This document shows positions 36,046-44,159 of a stretch of 64,000 bases of DNA, in pieces. The translations under genes were made by a program, and so were the position numbers. A model generated the notes under the pieces. The model was not told the DNA's origin. It ran no database searches and worked only from the letters and a program-made list of their open reading frames with translations. Source of the stretch: Heyndrickxia sp050281185 (lineage in GTDB: Bacteria; Bacillota; Bacilli; Bacillales; Bacillaceae_C). Position 1 is the stretch's first letter; each line of letters opens with the position of its first letter. The stretch lies in the NCBI RefSeq assembly GCF_050281185.1, contig NZ_JBNNWS010000017.1, forward strand, positions 68,271 through 132,270. The letters run 5' to 3'.

Positions 36046-37458
36046 ATGGTAGTTGGAGATTTCCCAATCGAAACAGATACTATAGTCATCGGTGCCGGCC
36101 CTGGTGGATATGTAGCCGCAATCCGTGCTGCACAGCTAGGACAAAAAGTAACTATTGTTGAGAAAGGTGAGCTTGGCGGGGTTTGTTTAAACGTCGGTTG
36201 TATTCCTTCTAAAGCCTTAATAACAGCTGCACATCGTTACGAAACAGCAAAACATTCTGATGATATTGGTATATCTGCAGAAAATGTAACAGTTGACTTT
36301 TCTAAAGTTCAAGAATGGAAAGGGAAAGTTGTTAAGCAATTAACTGGCGGAGTACAAGGACTTTTAAAAGGGAACAAAGTAGATATCGTTAAAGGTGAAG
36401 CATACTTTGTTGATGCCAATACATTACGTGTAATGGATGAAAATTCTGCACAAACTTATACATTTAAAAATGCCATTTTAGCAACTGGATCTCGTCCTGT
36501 TGAGATTCCAACATTCAAATATTCAAAACGTGTTATAAATTCAACTGGTGCACTTAACTTACCTGAAATTCCAAAGAAATTAGTCATTATTGGCGGTGGA
36601 GTTATTGGTGTTGAACTAGGTACTGCCTATGCAAACTTTGGAACAGAAGTAACCATTCTTGAAGGCAGCTCAGAACTATTTGCTGGAAGCTTTGAAAAAC
36701 AAATGTCTACACTTGTATCTCGTAACTTAAAGAAAAAAGGTGCAGAAATTGTTACAAATGCAATGGCAAAAGGTGTAGAAGAAAACGAAAACGGTGTTAT
36801 TGTAAAATATGAAGCTAAAGGTGAAGAAAAAACCATTGAAGCTGATTATGTACTAGTAACAGTTGGTCGTCGTCCAAATACAGATGAATTAGGATTAGAA
36901 CAAGTAGGTATTGATATGACTGTTCGTGGTATTGTTAAAATTGATAAACAATGCCGTACAAATGTATCTAATATTTATGCAATTGGTGATATCGTTGAAG
37001 GTCCACAATTGGCGCATAAAGCATCATACGAAGGAAAAATTGCTGCTGAAGCAATTGCTGGTCACCCTTCTGAAATAGATTATCTTGGAATTCCTGCAGT
37101 TGTATTCTCTGAGCCTGAGTTAGCGACTGTTGGTTTTAATGAGAAACAAGCGAAAGAAGAAGGAATTGAAGTAGTTGCTGCTAAATTCCCATTTGCAGCT
37201 AATGGACGTGCTCTTGCACTAAATAATACTGATGGTTTCTTAAAACTTGTTACTCGTAAAGAAGATGGACTAGTTATTGGAGGTCAAATTGCCGGTGCGA
37301 ATGCTTCTGACATGATTGCTGAAATAGGTCTTGCTATTGAAGCAGGTATGACTGCAGAAGACATTGCTATGACGATTCACGCTCATCCAACATTAGGTGA
37401 AATTACTATGGAAGCTGCCGAGGTTGCACTTGGAACACCAATTCATATTGTAAAATAA
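36046..37458 (+). CDS. pdhD: Dihydrolipoamide dehydrogenase (E3)
   Basis: This 470-residue flavoprotein has an FAD motif GAGPGG at 16-21, the redox disulphide in GGVCLNVGCIPSKAL (C47 and C52), an NAD motif IGGGVIGVELG and the C-terminal HAHPTLGE with the catalytic His-Glu pair. It reoxidises dihydrolipoamide using NAD+. It starts four bases after pdhC. Confidence 0.98.
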   Translation: MVVGDFPIETDTIVIGAGPGGYVAAIRAAQLGQKVTIVEKGELGGVCLNVGCIPSKALITAAHRYETAKHSDDIGISAENVTVDFSKVQEWKGKVVKQLTGGVQGLLKGNKVDIVKGEAYFVDANTLRVMDENSAQTYTFKNAILATGSRPVEIPTFKYSKRVINSTGALNLPEIPKKLVIIGGGVIGVELGTAYANFGTEVTILEGSSELFAGSFEKQMSTLVSRNLKKKGAEIVTNAMAKGVEENENGVIVKYEAKGEEKTIEADYVLVTVGRRPNTDELGLEQVGIDMTVRGIVKIDKQCRTNVSNIYAIGDIVEGPQLAHKASYEGKIAAEAIAGHPSEIDYLGIPAVVFSEPELATVGFNEKQAKEEGIEVVAAKFPFAANGRALALNNTDGFLKLVTRKEDGLVIGGQIAGANASDMIAEIGLAIEAGMTAEDIAMTIHAHPTLGEITMEAAEVALGTPIHIVK

Positions 37459-37464
37459 GCAAAC

Positions 37465-37501
37465 AAAAAATAAACCACAGCAATGTGGTTTATTTTTTTT
37501 A
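37465..37501 (+). terminator. Intrinsic terminator of the pdh operon
   Basis: AAATAAACCACA and TGTGGTTTATTT pair around GCAA, and a T-run follows. Confidence 0.92.
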
Positions 37502-37630
37502 TAACATAAAAATGGTTTTAAAATATGATACTTAGCTCATATTATAAGTATTAACATTGTGGTTTACACCATAGAATGAAAATCATGAGAAAAAAGGAGC
37601 TGCAATAATTTATAAATCGTTGGTGATGTT

Positions 37631-37885
37631 ATGAAAAAATACGTTGCATTTCTTTTTCAATTAATTATATGGAGTTGCTTTACATTAGCTGTATGGTTAT
37701 CAAATAGAGATCATTTGATCTATAGAATCATTGTCTTTATTGTTTTCTTTTACTTAGCCTTTTTATTAGCAAGAATGATCGTAAAATCGAACCGCGTTAC
37801 AATTTTAATTACGCTTTCAAGTTTATCTATTTATTTTCTTCTTCAAATAATTTTTCAACAAATATTACCCTCACCGTTTTCATAA
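37631..37885 (+). CDS. Small three-helix membrane protein, unknown function
   Basis: This 84-residue protein is nearly all hydrophobic, with helices at about 5-22, 31-51 and 55-76 and a single charged loop (KSNR). GGTGAT lies close to ATG 37631, an adequate though tight RBS. It occupies the pdhD-speA interval where B. subtilis has slp, but it has no lipobox and is not Slp. I recognise no family. Codon use is AT-rich like its surroundings. Confidence 0.6.
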   Translation: MKKYVAFLFQLIIWSCFTLAVWLSNRDHLIYRIIVFIVFFYLAFLLARMIVKSNRVTILITLSSLSIYFLLQIIFQQILPSPFS

Positions 37886-37980
37886 TAACGAGAATCACGG
37901 CAGGAATTATTCTTGTCGTTTTTCTTCATTTTGATGAACTTTTTTTATATTAGATATACTTTATTAATAAATTTTATAAA

Positions 37981-38051
37981 TATGTCATACAAATTAGGCT
38001 TTAAAAATCTAACGATATGTATTATTATAGAAGTATTAGAAAACGCTTTCT
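37981..38051 (+). promoter_or_regulatory. SR1 promoter region with CcpN-like and cre-like sites
   Basis: TATGTCATACA (37981-37991) matches the CcpN motif TRTGHYATAYW, as I recall it, at all 11 positions. TATGTATTATT (38016-38026) matches at 9. TATTAT/TATAGA at 38020-38031 are -10 candidates. AGAAAACGCTTTCT (38038-38051) is a palindromic cre-like site just downstream of the start. This implies repression by CcpN and CcpA in glucose. Confidence 0.65.
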
Positions 38052-38077
38052 TAAATTATTAGGAAGGGGAAATTGAC

Positions 38078-38200
38078 ATGGGAACACTAGTGTGTCAAGC
38101 GTGCAACAAAATCATTGATCATTTTGAAGATGAAAAAGTGACAGTTTTATATTCTAGCTGTAAAAAATGTCAAGAAGAAGATAATGAAACAGAAAAATAA
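38078..38200 (+). CDS. sr1P: GapA-binding peptide SR1P
   Basis: ATG 38078, with AGGAAGGGG upstream, encodes 40 residues beginning MGTLVCQACNKIIDHFEDEK and continuing VTVLYSSCKKCQEED, close to the SR1P family pattern. Four Cys in two CxxC pairs suggest metal binding. In B. subtilis the peptide binds glyceraldehyde-3-phosphate dehydrogenase GapA and promotes its interaction with RNase J1, whose gene is also in this window. The acidic tail is family-typical. It is too short for many gene finders. Confidence 0.88.
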   Translation: MGTLVCQACNKIIDHFEDEKVTVLYSSCKKCQEEDNETEK

Positions 38201-38213
38201 TCATTTTTGATAA

Positions 38214-38246
38214 AAAAGCTTTCTCCAAAGGAGAAAGCTCTTATTT
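38214..38246. terminator. Bidirectional terminator of SR1 and speA
   Basis: AGCTTTCTCC and GGAGAAAGCT form a perfect stem around AAA, with an A-rich left side and CTTATTTTAT on the right. The speA stop codon lies within it. Confidence 0.88.
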
Positions 38247-39710
38247 TATAGCCTTATGCTCTTTAATTACTCGAAGTGTTTTTAGCTCAAAGTCTTCAGG
38301 ACCTTGAACTGGCAAGCCCACCTCGATGTTTTTATGAATATATTTTAGATTTTCCTCAGTAATGATCTCGCCTGGTATAAATATTGGAATACCTGGTGGG
38401 TACACCATTACAAATTCCGCAATTATTCTGCCCGCAGATTCATCAAAAGGAACAATCTCTGTTTCAGCGTAAAATGCATCACGTGGAGTTAAAGAAAGGA
38501 CTGGAATATCTGGTAGCATGACTTGTACATCAACTGTACCGGATAAATGAGAAAACTGATCTGATAACTCCTGTAAAGCCTTTATTAATAGATTTGTTTC
38601 ATTTTCTGTATCACCTGGAGTTATTAAACAAAGAATGTTGTACAGATCTGATAATTCCACTTCAATATTATAAACTTCTCTTAACCACTTTTCTGCATCA
38701 TGACCCGTTATTCCGAGGTCTTTTACTGATATAATCAATTTGGTTGGATCATAGTCATAAGTCGCTTTTGTGCCTAGTATTTCTTCTCCAACACAATATA
38801 AATGGTTAATATTATTAATCCTGTTCCGAACGGTTTGAGCGAGTTGTATTGTTTTATCTAATAATTCTTTTCCTTGTGTAGCAAGTCTTCTACGGGCTAC
38901 ATCAAGTGAAGCAAGTAAAAGATAGGATGTGGACGTTGTTGTAAGCATACTTAATATTGCTGCAACACGATTGGATGAAACTAATCCTTCTTTTACATTT
39001 AAAATCGAACTTTGTGTCATTGATCCACCTAATTTATGGACACTTGTTGCAGCCATGTCAGCACCAGCTTGCATCGCTGATATAGGAAGCTCATCATGAA
39101 AATGAATATGGACTCCATGTGCTTCATCAACAAGAACAGGAACTTGATATGAATGAGCGATTTCAACTATTTTCTTTAAATCAGCAGCAATACCAAAATA
39201 GGTTGGATTAATCACTAAAACACCTTTGGCATCAGGATTTTGTTGTAAAGATTTTGAAACGGATTCAGTTGTAATGCCATGGGAGATACCTAAATTAGGG
39301 TCAATGTCCGGGTGAATAAAAACCGGAATTGCTCCTGAAAATACAATAGCCGACATAACAGATTTATGAACATTACGTGGGACGATAATTTTATCTCCAG
39401 GTCCACAGACTGCCATAATCATAGCCATGATTGCTCCGCTGGTACCTTGAACAGAAAAAAATGTATGATCAGCCCCAAAGGCTTGAGCAGCTAGTTCCTG
39501 TGCTTTACTAATCATTCCTTTCGGTTGATGTAAATCATCTAACGGAGCGATATTAATTAAATCTATTGATAGAGCATTATCGCCGATAAATTGACGAAAA
39601 TCTGGATCGATTCCTGTTCCTTTTTTATGTCCAGGAATATGGAATTGAACTGGATTCTTTTTTGCATGTTCCACTAATCCAGTAAATAACGGAGTTTCGA
39701 ATTGTGACAA
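38241..39710 (-). CDS. speA: Arginine decarboxylase (Orn/Lys/Arg decarboxylase family)
   Basis: TTG 39710 with GAGGTGG upstream gives 489 residues. The PLP-dependent fold carries the Lys in SVHKLGGSMTQ and the Asp-x-Ala-His motif DEAHGVH. The C-terminal domain has VYPPGIPIFIPGE. This short (under 500 residue), wing-less form is the Bacillus SpeA type, which makes agmatine for spermidine synthesis. Position next to SR1 supports speA over other lysine-type decarboxylases. Confidence 0.94.
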   Translation of the reverse strand: MSQFETPLFTGLVEHAKKNPVQFHIPGHKKGTGIDPDFRQFIGDNALSIDLINIAPLDDLHQPKGMISKAQELAAQAFGADHTFFSVQGTSGAIMAMIMAVCGPGDKIIVPRNVHKSVMSAIVFSGAIPVFIHPDIDPNLGISHGITTESVSKSLQQNPDAKGVLVINPTYFGIAADLKKIVEIAHSYQVPVLVDEAHGVHIHFHDELPISAMQAGADMAATSVHKLGGSMTQSSILNVKEGLVSSNRVAAILSMLTTTSTSYLLLASLDVARRRLATQGKELLDKTIQLAQTVRNRINNINHLYCVGEEILGTKATYDYDPTKLIISVKDLGITGHDAEKWLREVYNIEVELSDLYNILCLITPGDTENETNLLIKALQELSDQFSHLSGTVDVQVMLPDIPVLSLTPRDAFYAETEIVPFDESAGRIIAEFVMVYPPGIPIFIPGEIITEENLKYIHKNIEVGLPVQGPEDFELKTLRVIKEHKAIK

Positions 39711-40037
39711 CGATTAATCCACCTCTTTTTGCCTAAGTCTTAGTAGTCTTTTAATTAGAGTTTTGAAAAACAAGTGAATTATAGCATTTAACCTTATCTT
39801 TGAAAATAGTTTCTTTTTTTATAAAGTGACTGGCAACATAATAAGTGTAATGTTGGAGACATCTTTTCCAGAAAAATTCGTTTAACCTATTGTTGCACAC
39901 TAGTATAATTAAGATTTTCGATTCTAAAGTAGCAAAGTATTCGAAAAGAGTCTTTATTTAAAAGGAGATTGTACTTTGAATAGCGAAGTATTAGGAAATG
40001 TCTGATGATATTCAATACTGTTCGAGGTGAGGTACAT
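39711..40037. other. Intergenic region between speA and the nitronate monooxygenase-like gene
   Basis: The 327 bases hold the divergent promoters. An AAAGGAG precedes a nine-codon frame (TTG 39976, MNSEVLGNV) ending next to ATG 40005, which could be a leader peptide but is probably chance. No hairpin with a T-run was found. Confidence 0.4.
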
Positions 40038-41000
40038 ATGAATTGGAATACGAAAATCACTGAAATACTAAAAATTAAATATCCAATTATTCAGGGGGGG
40101 CTAGCCTATTTAGCCTACTCAGAATTGGCTGCTGCCGTATCAAATGCCGGAGGGTTAGGTCAAATTACAGCAATGTCTTTAGAAAGTTCTGAAGCCCTTC
40201 GTGAGGAAATACGAAAGGTAAAAAAATTAACCAATCAATCTTTTGGAGTCAATTTTGCTATTGGTCAACATGGTCGTCCATATTCACATTTATTAGATGT
40301 TGCAATAGAGGAAGAAGTTCCGGTAGTTTCAGTAACTGGTGGAAACCCTTCGCCATTTTTTAAGCATTTAGAGGGGATAAATGTAAAAAAATTAGTACTA
40401 GTAGCAGCGAAGCGACAAGCACAAAAAGCAGAAGAATTGGGTGCAGATGCGGTAATGGTAGTTGGACAAGAAGGGGGAGGACACTTAGGAAAAGATGATA
40501 TAGGTACACTTGTCTTAGTTCCCCAAGTTGTAGATTCTGTTTCTATTCCTGTTGTTGCTTCAGGGGGTATTGGAGACGGAAGAGGGCTTATGGCTGCACT
40601 AAGTTTAGGAGCCGAAGGAATTGAAATGGGAACACGCTTTATCGCCACGAAAGAATGTGTTCATGCCAATGAAAGCTATAAACAAGCGATAGTAGAAGGG
40701 AAAGAAACAGACACAACTATTATCAAACGAACTTTAGGCGCACCTGGCAGAGCAATTTCAAATAAATGGACAGAAAAAATTCTTGATATCGAGAAGAATA
40801 ATGGTGGATATGAAGAATTAAAAAAATATATTAGTGGACAAGCAAATAAAAATTATATATATAATGGAGATGTAGAAGGCGGATTTGGATGGGCAGGCCA
40901 AGTAATGGGATTAATCAATGATGTTCCTAGTGTAGAGGAATTAATAACTCGAATAATCCAAGAAGCTAATGGAATCCGCCAAAAATGGGCAATATGTTAA
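40038..41000 (+). CDS. Nitronate monooxygenase / 2-nitropropane dioxygenase family flavoprotein
   Basis: ATG 40038 follows GAGGTGAGG and gives 320 residues; ATG 40005 in frame would add 11. This is an FMN TIM barrel with YPIIQGGLAYLAYSELAAAVSNAGGLGQI at the N-terminus, VGQEGGGHLG, and PVVASGGIGDGRGLMAALSLGAEGIEMGTRFIAT in the phosphate-binding region. These are features of PF03060, which includes nitronate monooxygenase and the FabK enoyl reductase. YrpB is the likely B. subtilis relative. Substrate is inferred from family only. Confidence 0.88.
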   Translation: MNWNTKITEILKIKYPIIQGGLAYLAYSELAAAVSNAGGLGQITAMSLESSEALREEIRKVKKLTNQSFGVNFAIGQHGRPYSHLLDVAIEEEVPVVSVTGGNPSPFFKHLEGINVKKLVLVAAKRQAQKAEELGADAVMVVGQEGGGHLGKDDIGTLVLVPQVVDSVSIPVVASGGIGDGRGLMAALSLGAEGIEMGTRFIATKECVHANESYKQAIVEGKETDTTIIKRTLGAPGRAISNKWTEKILDIEKNNGGYEELKKYISGQANKNYIYNGDVEGGFGWAGQVMGLINDVPSVEELITRIIQEANGIRQKWAIC

Positions 41001-41020
41001 TAATATTTTTTAATTAGAAA

Positions 41021-41100
41021 TGCGTAGGCGGCTGTTCAGCCTCAGGCAAAAATGTTCCTGGTTTTTGACCTTGAGAGGGCCGGCTGCTTACGCAAGACAT
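41021..41100. repeat. Degenerate AAGCGC-type intergenic repeat
   Basis: TGCGTAGGCGGCTGTTCAGC at the left and GGCTGCTTACGCAAGAC at the right form an interrupted inverted repeat, with ATGTTCCTGGTTTTTGACCTT in the middle shared in part with 49527-49600 and 56473-56580. Confidence 0.5.
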
Positions 41101-41122
41101 GAATGAGAAAGACGGTGTAGAA

Positions 41123-41392
41123 ATGGAATATCAGTATCCTTTTTCGATGGATTGGTCTACAGCAGAAGTCATCGAAGTTATCCATTTTTTTGAGGCCATT
41201 GAGAAGGCCTATGAAAAAGGTATAAAACGTGATGAATTAATGGAAAAATATCGACGTTTTAAGGAAATTGTTCCAGGGAAAGCGGATGAAAAAAAATATT
41301 GTAATGAGTTTGAAAAAGAAAGCGGCTATTCATCCTACCAGGTGGTAAAAAGATTAAAGGAATCTGATTCTGGCAGTATTATTAAAATGTAA
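41123..41392 (+). CDS. yktA: UPF0223 family protein YktA
   Basis: ATG 41123 gives 89 residues (YktA is about 88), starting MEYQYPFSMDWSTAEVIEVI; the frame opens at 41099. The family core YRRFKEIVPGKADEKK is present. It is a small soluble helical protein of unknown role. The upstream RBS is weak (GACGGTG), and the repeat immediately before it may have replaced the native leader. Confidence 0.88.
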   Translation: MEYQYPFSMDWSTAEVIEVIHFFEAIEKAYEKGIKRDELMEKYRRFKEIVPGKADEKKYCNEFEKESGYSSYQVVKRLKESDSGSIIKM

Positions 41393-41420
41393 AAACCTCC
41401 GAAATGGAGGTTTTTCATTT
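41391..41420. terminator. Bidirectional terminator between yktA and yktB
   Basis: AAAAACCTCC and GGAGGTTTTT form a perfect hairpin around GAAAT; it serves both convergent genes. Confidence 0.92.
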
Positions 41421-41434
41421 TTAATGGATAAATT

Positions 41435-42046
41435 TTAAGCCAAATTGTAAAGCGAGACTAAATGCTGAAACGTATCATTAATTGTATTTATTAATTCATC
41501 ACCAGTCATGGCAATCGCTTGTTCACGTGGAATGTGCATTCCGCATAATATTTCTGCTTTTTTAACGGTTTGCAGTCTTTGGAATAATGGTAATAATTCA
41601 TTTCGATTCATTTCTTTCGCCTCGGGTTTCGTATGATCCCCAGCCCAAACATAGTTCGAAGGTATTGTTTTTAGTATTTTGTTTATATTTCTCTCCAGAT
41701 TTTTTCCATAATCCGCTTTATTTGGAGCCTCATAAATTACAGCAAACCAAATAAATAAATGTGTTTTCCAAAGTCCAATTTGGAAATGGGGCAGCATTTT
41801 ATAGCCACGATTATTACTGGAAAAAGCCACCCATGTATCATTTGGCGGATTTATCGTTCTTCTCGCATGCTTAGCAACATGCGGAAACATTTCTTCGCCA
41901 GTTAAAGCACTTAAGGTAGGAGCAAAATGTGTTCCAAGATCCTCTAATTTCGGGCGAATATTATTAATTAATTGCTCCATTCTTGCATCAAGACCATCAA
42001 TATTGAATACATCAAAGTCTTTATTAGTGAAACCTTTGAATTTCAT
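41435..42046 (-). CDS. yktB: UPF0637 family protein YktB
   Basis: This 203-residue soluble protein begins MKFKGFTNKDFDVFNIDGLDAR and has the family segment MFPHVAKHARRTINPPNDTWVAF. The RBS is GGAGGC before ATG 42046. DUF1054/UPF0637 has no established function. It lies between yktA and suhB as in B. subtilis, but on the opposite strand. Confidence 0.92.
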   Translation of the reverse strand: MKFKGFTNKDFDVFNIDGLDARMEQLINNIRPKLEDLGTHFAPTLSALTGEEMFPHVAKHARRTINPPNDTWVAFSSNNRGYKMLPHFQIGLWKTHLFIWFAVIYEAPNKADYGKNLERNINKILKTIPSNYVWAGDHTKPEAKEMNRNELLPLFQRLQTVKKAEILCGMHIPREQAIAMTGDELINTINDTFQHLVSLYNLA

Positions 42047-42253
42047 AGTAATGCCTCCATAGATATCTTTCCGATTTGACCATATTTTATCATAATCGAC
42101 ACGGTTCTTTGAAATAAACTGATTTGTTTGTTTACTTTAGGTATTTACACATTTTAGTTACATGAATTTATTTAACAACATAATATATAAAAAATACTTT
42201 AAGAATAAAACGCATTTATTTTGGTTATTTAATTATGAAAGGAAGTGACGTTC

Positions 42254-42448
42254 ATGAAACAAGTAATGAACACCTCAAAAAAGAAAAAATATGATCAACA
42301 ACGGATTGCTGTTTTAAGATTAGAAATGGACTATGAGCTGGCTGTTCTTTTTGAAGCCATCCAAGAGAATAATGTTAAAAAGATGGATTTATCAAAAAAG
42401 AAGCTTGAAAGAATTAGAGAAGAATTAATAAAGTTGAAAGTAATGTAA
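42254..42448 (+). CDS. Small basic helical protein, unknown
   Basis: ATG 42254 with GGAAGTGA upstream gives 64 residues; GTG 42245 is an alternative. It is Lys-rich and predicted to be two helices (KKKKYDQQRIAVLRLEMDYELAVLFEAIQE and KKMDLSKKKLERIREELIKLK). I do not recognise a family name. Position between yktB and suhB suggests a conserved Bacillus orphan. Confidence rests on RBS and sequence quality. Confidence 0.6.
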   Translation: MKQVMNTSKKKKYDQQRIAVLRLEMDYELAVLFEAIQENNVKKMDLSKKKLERIREELIKLKVM

Positions 42449-42621
42449 AAGGATTTAAAGTTTTGATTGCGGACTTCCTTTTCCTCATCAAACAGATGGG
42501 GTTCATTTTTGTGAAAACGAAGGATGTAAACATTTATTGGAATGACATAATGTTATTTACTTGAATTACATAATAGTTTCCTTTAAGCTTTGTGTACATA
42601 GAGTAGAGGTGATGGAGAATC

Positions 42622-43413
42622 ATGACTAATTGGAAACAAATTGATACATATGTGAGACAATGGTTAAAAGAAGCGAGATTACGAATTTTTGACTCATTTC
42701 AAAAAACATTGGATATACAAACAAAATCCGATCGAAATGATTTAGTCACTAATATCGATAAGGAAACAGAGGAATTTTTCACCAAAAATATCGCTGCCAA
42801 TTTTCCAGATCATCACATCGTTGGAGAGGAAGGCTTCGGAGATACCATTGATAAAACAGAAGGCATTCTCTGGATCATTGATCCAATTGATGGAACCGTT
42901 AATTTTGTTCACCAACAGCGGAATTTTGCAATATCAATAGGAATATATGAGAATGGGAAAGGAAGGCTTGGTTATATATACGACGTTGTCCATGACGAGC
43001 TCTATTTTGTGGAATCTGGAAAAGGAGCCTATTTTAATGACACTCCGATCGCCAAAATGGCTGATACAAAAGTGAGTGATGCGATTATTGGCATTAATTC
43101 TTCATGGCTTATCGCAAATAGACACATTCCAATTTCAAATTTACATGCACTTGTACGGGACTCTCGAGCTGCAAGGTCTATAGGGGCAGCATCTCTTGAA
43201 TTTGCTTATGTTGCTACAGGAAGATTAGATGCCTATATTTCTATGCGGTTATCTCCATGGGATTTTGCTGCAGGAAGGCTCCTAGTAGAGGAACTTGGTG
43301 GAGTTGTAACAACAGTTAAAGGCGAGCTTTTACAAACACTGAAAAGCAGCACGGTTTTTGTCAGCAATAAAGGACTTCATGAAGAAATTTTAAAACAGTA
43401 TTTATTAAAATAA
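42622..43413 (+). CDS. suhB: Inositol-1-monophosphatase family protein (YktC)
   Basis: This 263-residue Mg2+-dependent phosphatase has the motif GEEGFGD, the metal-binding WIIDPIDGTVNFVH and the C-terminal WDFAAGRLLVEELGG. These define the IMPase family; relatives act on inositol phosphates, fructose-1,6-bisphosphate or NADP. The start ATG 42622 follows GAGGTGATGG. An interspersed repeat begins four bases after the stop. Confidence 0.95.
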   Translation: MTNWKQIDTYVRQWLKEARLRIFDSFQKTLDIQTKSDRNDLVTNIDKETEEFFTKNIAANFPDHHIVGEEGFGDTIDKTEGILWIIDPIDGTVNFVHQQRNFAISIGIYENGKGRLGYIYDVVHDELYFVESGKGAYFNDTPIAKMADTKVSDAIIGINSSWLIANRHIPISNLHALVRDSRAARSIGAASLEFAYVATGRLDAYISMRLSPWDFAAGRLLVEELGGVVTTVKGELLQTLKSSTVFVSNKGLHEEILKQYLLK

Positions 43414-43416
43414 AAA

Positions 43417-43642
43417 GGCTGTTTTCGTAAAGTTTGTTGCTTTTTAGTGATATTTTATTAACAATCTGAGTTGATTGTAGCGGAGGGCACTTGACTCCTG
43501 CGGGAAAAAGAGGGAAATGGGAGACCCCGCAGGCGGTAACGCCGAGGAGGCTCCCATCCCTCCCCGCGGAAAGCAAGTGTCTGGAGCGGAAATCAACGGA
43601 CTAAGTTTATAGTCTAAAAAAAACAATTTATACAAAAAGAGC
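43417..43642 (+). repeat. Interspersed repeat B, copy 2
   Basis: It is near-identical to 26078-26304 over about 226 bases; differences are few (for example GGGAAATGGG in place of GGGAAGTGGG). The left end is GGCTGTTTTCGTAAAG and the right end ATACAAAAAGAGC. Inserted right after the suhB stop, it leads into the hairpin at 43635. Confidence 0.92.
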
Positions 43643-43676
43643 TAACTCAAAGTATAGTTGAGTTAGCTCTTTTTGA
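43635..43676. terminator. Terminator shared by suhB side and ylaF
   Basis: AAAAAGAGCTAACTCAA and TTGAGTTAGCTCTTTTT form a long perfect stem around AGTATAG; it can work on both strands. Confidence 0.88.
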
Positions 43677-43691
43677 TTTGTTTTAAAAAAT

Positions 43692-43877
43692 TTATAAGCG
43701 ACCTTCTCTTCGCATCTTTGCTTTCGTTTTAAAACCGTATCCCATTATAAGAATAAGCGCCATGATACAAAATAATATTCCGATGATGCTGCGTTCTCCG
43801 ATTGAAACGCCAATTCCAACCATAGAAGCAGTAGCTACTACTGCAAAAATTACAAATATCCATTTAATTTCTTTCAT
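43692..43877 (-). CDS. ylaF: DUF5325 membrane protein YlaF
   Basis: This 61-residue protein has two membrane helices (about 5-24 and 29-48) and a basic tail (KTKAKMRREGRL). The RBS is GGAGG before ATG 43877. It fits YlaF (about 62 residues), found just before typA in Bacillus. Function unknown. Confidence 0.85.
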   Translation of the reverse strand: MKEIKWIFVIFAVVATASMVGIGVSIGERSIIGILFCIMALILIMGYGFKTKAKMRREGRL

Positions 43878-44059
43878 TGCATTTTGCCTCCAGTTTTTTA
43901 TAAAGGCTTTTTTAGAATAGCTTTCCGCCTAAATTCCATTATTATTTTACTTGAAATCAATCATTTTAGCAAAACTTGAGTGAGAAAATTGTGTATTTGG
44001 AGAATATAAAAAAACTGTGATATAATACATAAGTTACAGATATACTAACTTTGATGTCC

Positions 44060-44142
44060 ATAAAAGGATGTTCAAAAAGTCCGGTAAACATAGCTATTGA
44101 ACTCACGGCTCTTTTTGTTCTCCTTTTTGAACACGTATATAA
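44060..44142. repeat. Inverted-repeat element upstream of typA
   Basis: GGATGTTCAAAAAGTCCGG at the left and CTTTTTGTTCTCCTTTTTGAAC at the right contain inverted GTTCAAAAAG / CTTTTTGAAC. The type of sequence recurs in other Bacillus genomes as I recall. In the mRNA it could form a hairpin in the typA leader just before the RBS. Confidence 0.55.
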
Positions 44143-44159
44143 GGCAGGAGGAACCATTT

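Larger units (their letters stand above)
38033..38246 (+). ncRNA. sr1: Dual-function regulatory RNA SR1 (predicted limits)
   Basis: From a start near 38033, inferred from the -10 candidates, to the terminator at 38214-38246 the transcript would be about 210 bases. The 40-codon SR1P frame would begin about 45 bases in. In B. subtilis SR1 is 205 bases, lies between pdhD and speA, encodes SR1P and pairs with ahrC mRNA. Position, size, ORF placement and regulators all agree; pairing with ahrC was not tested. Confidence 0.7.

Noticed and set aside
40265..40648. 127-codon minus-strand frame inside the nitronate monooxygenase-like gene
   Set aside because: It is Ser/Pro/Thr-rich shadow coding opposite a well conserved flavoprotein, with no RBS.
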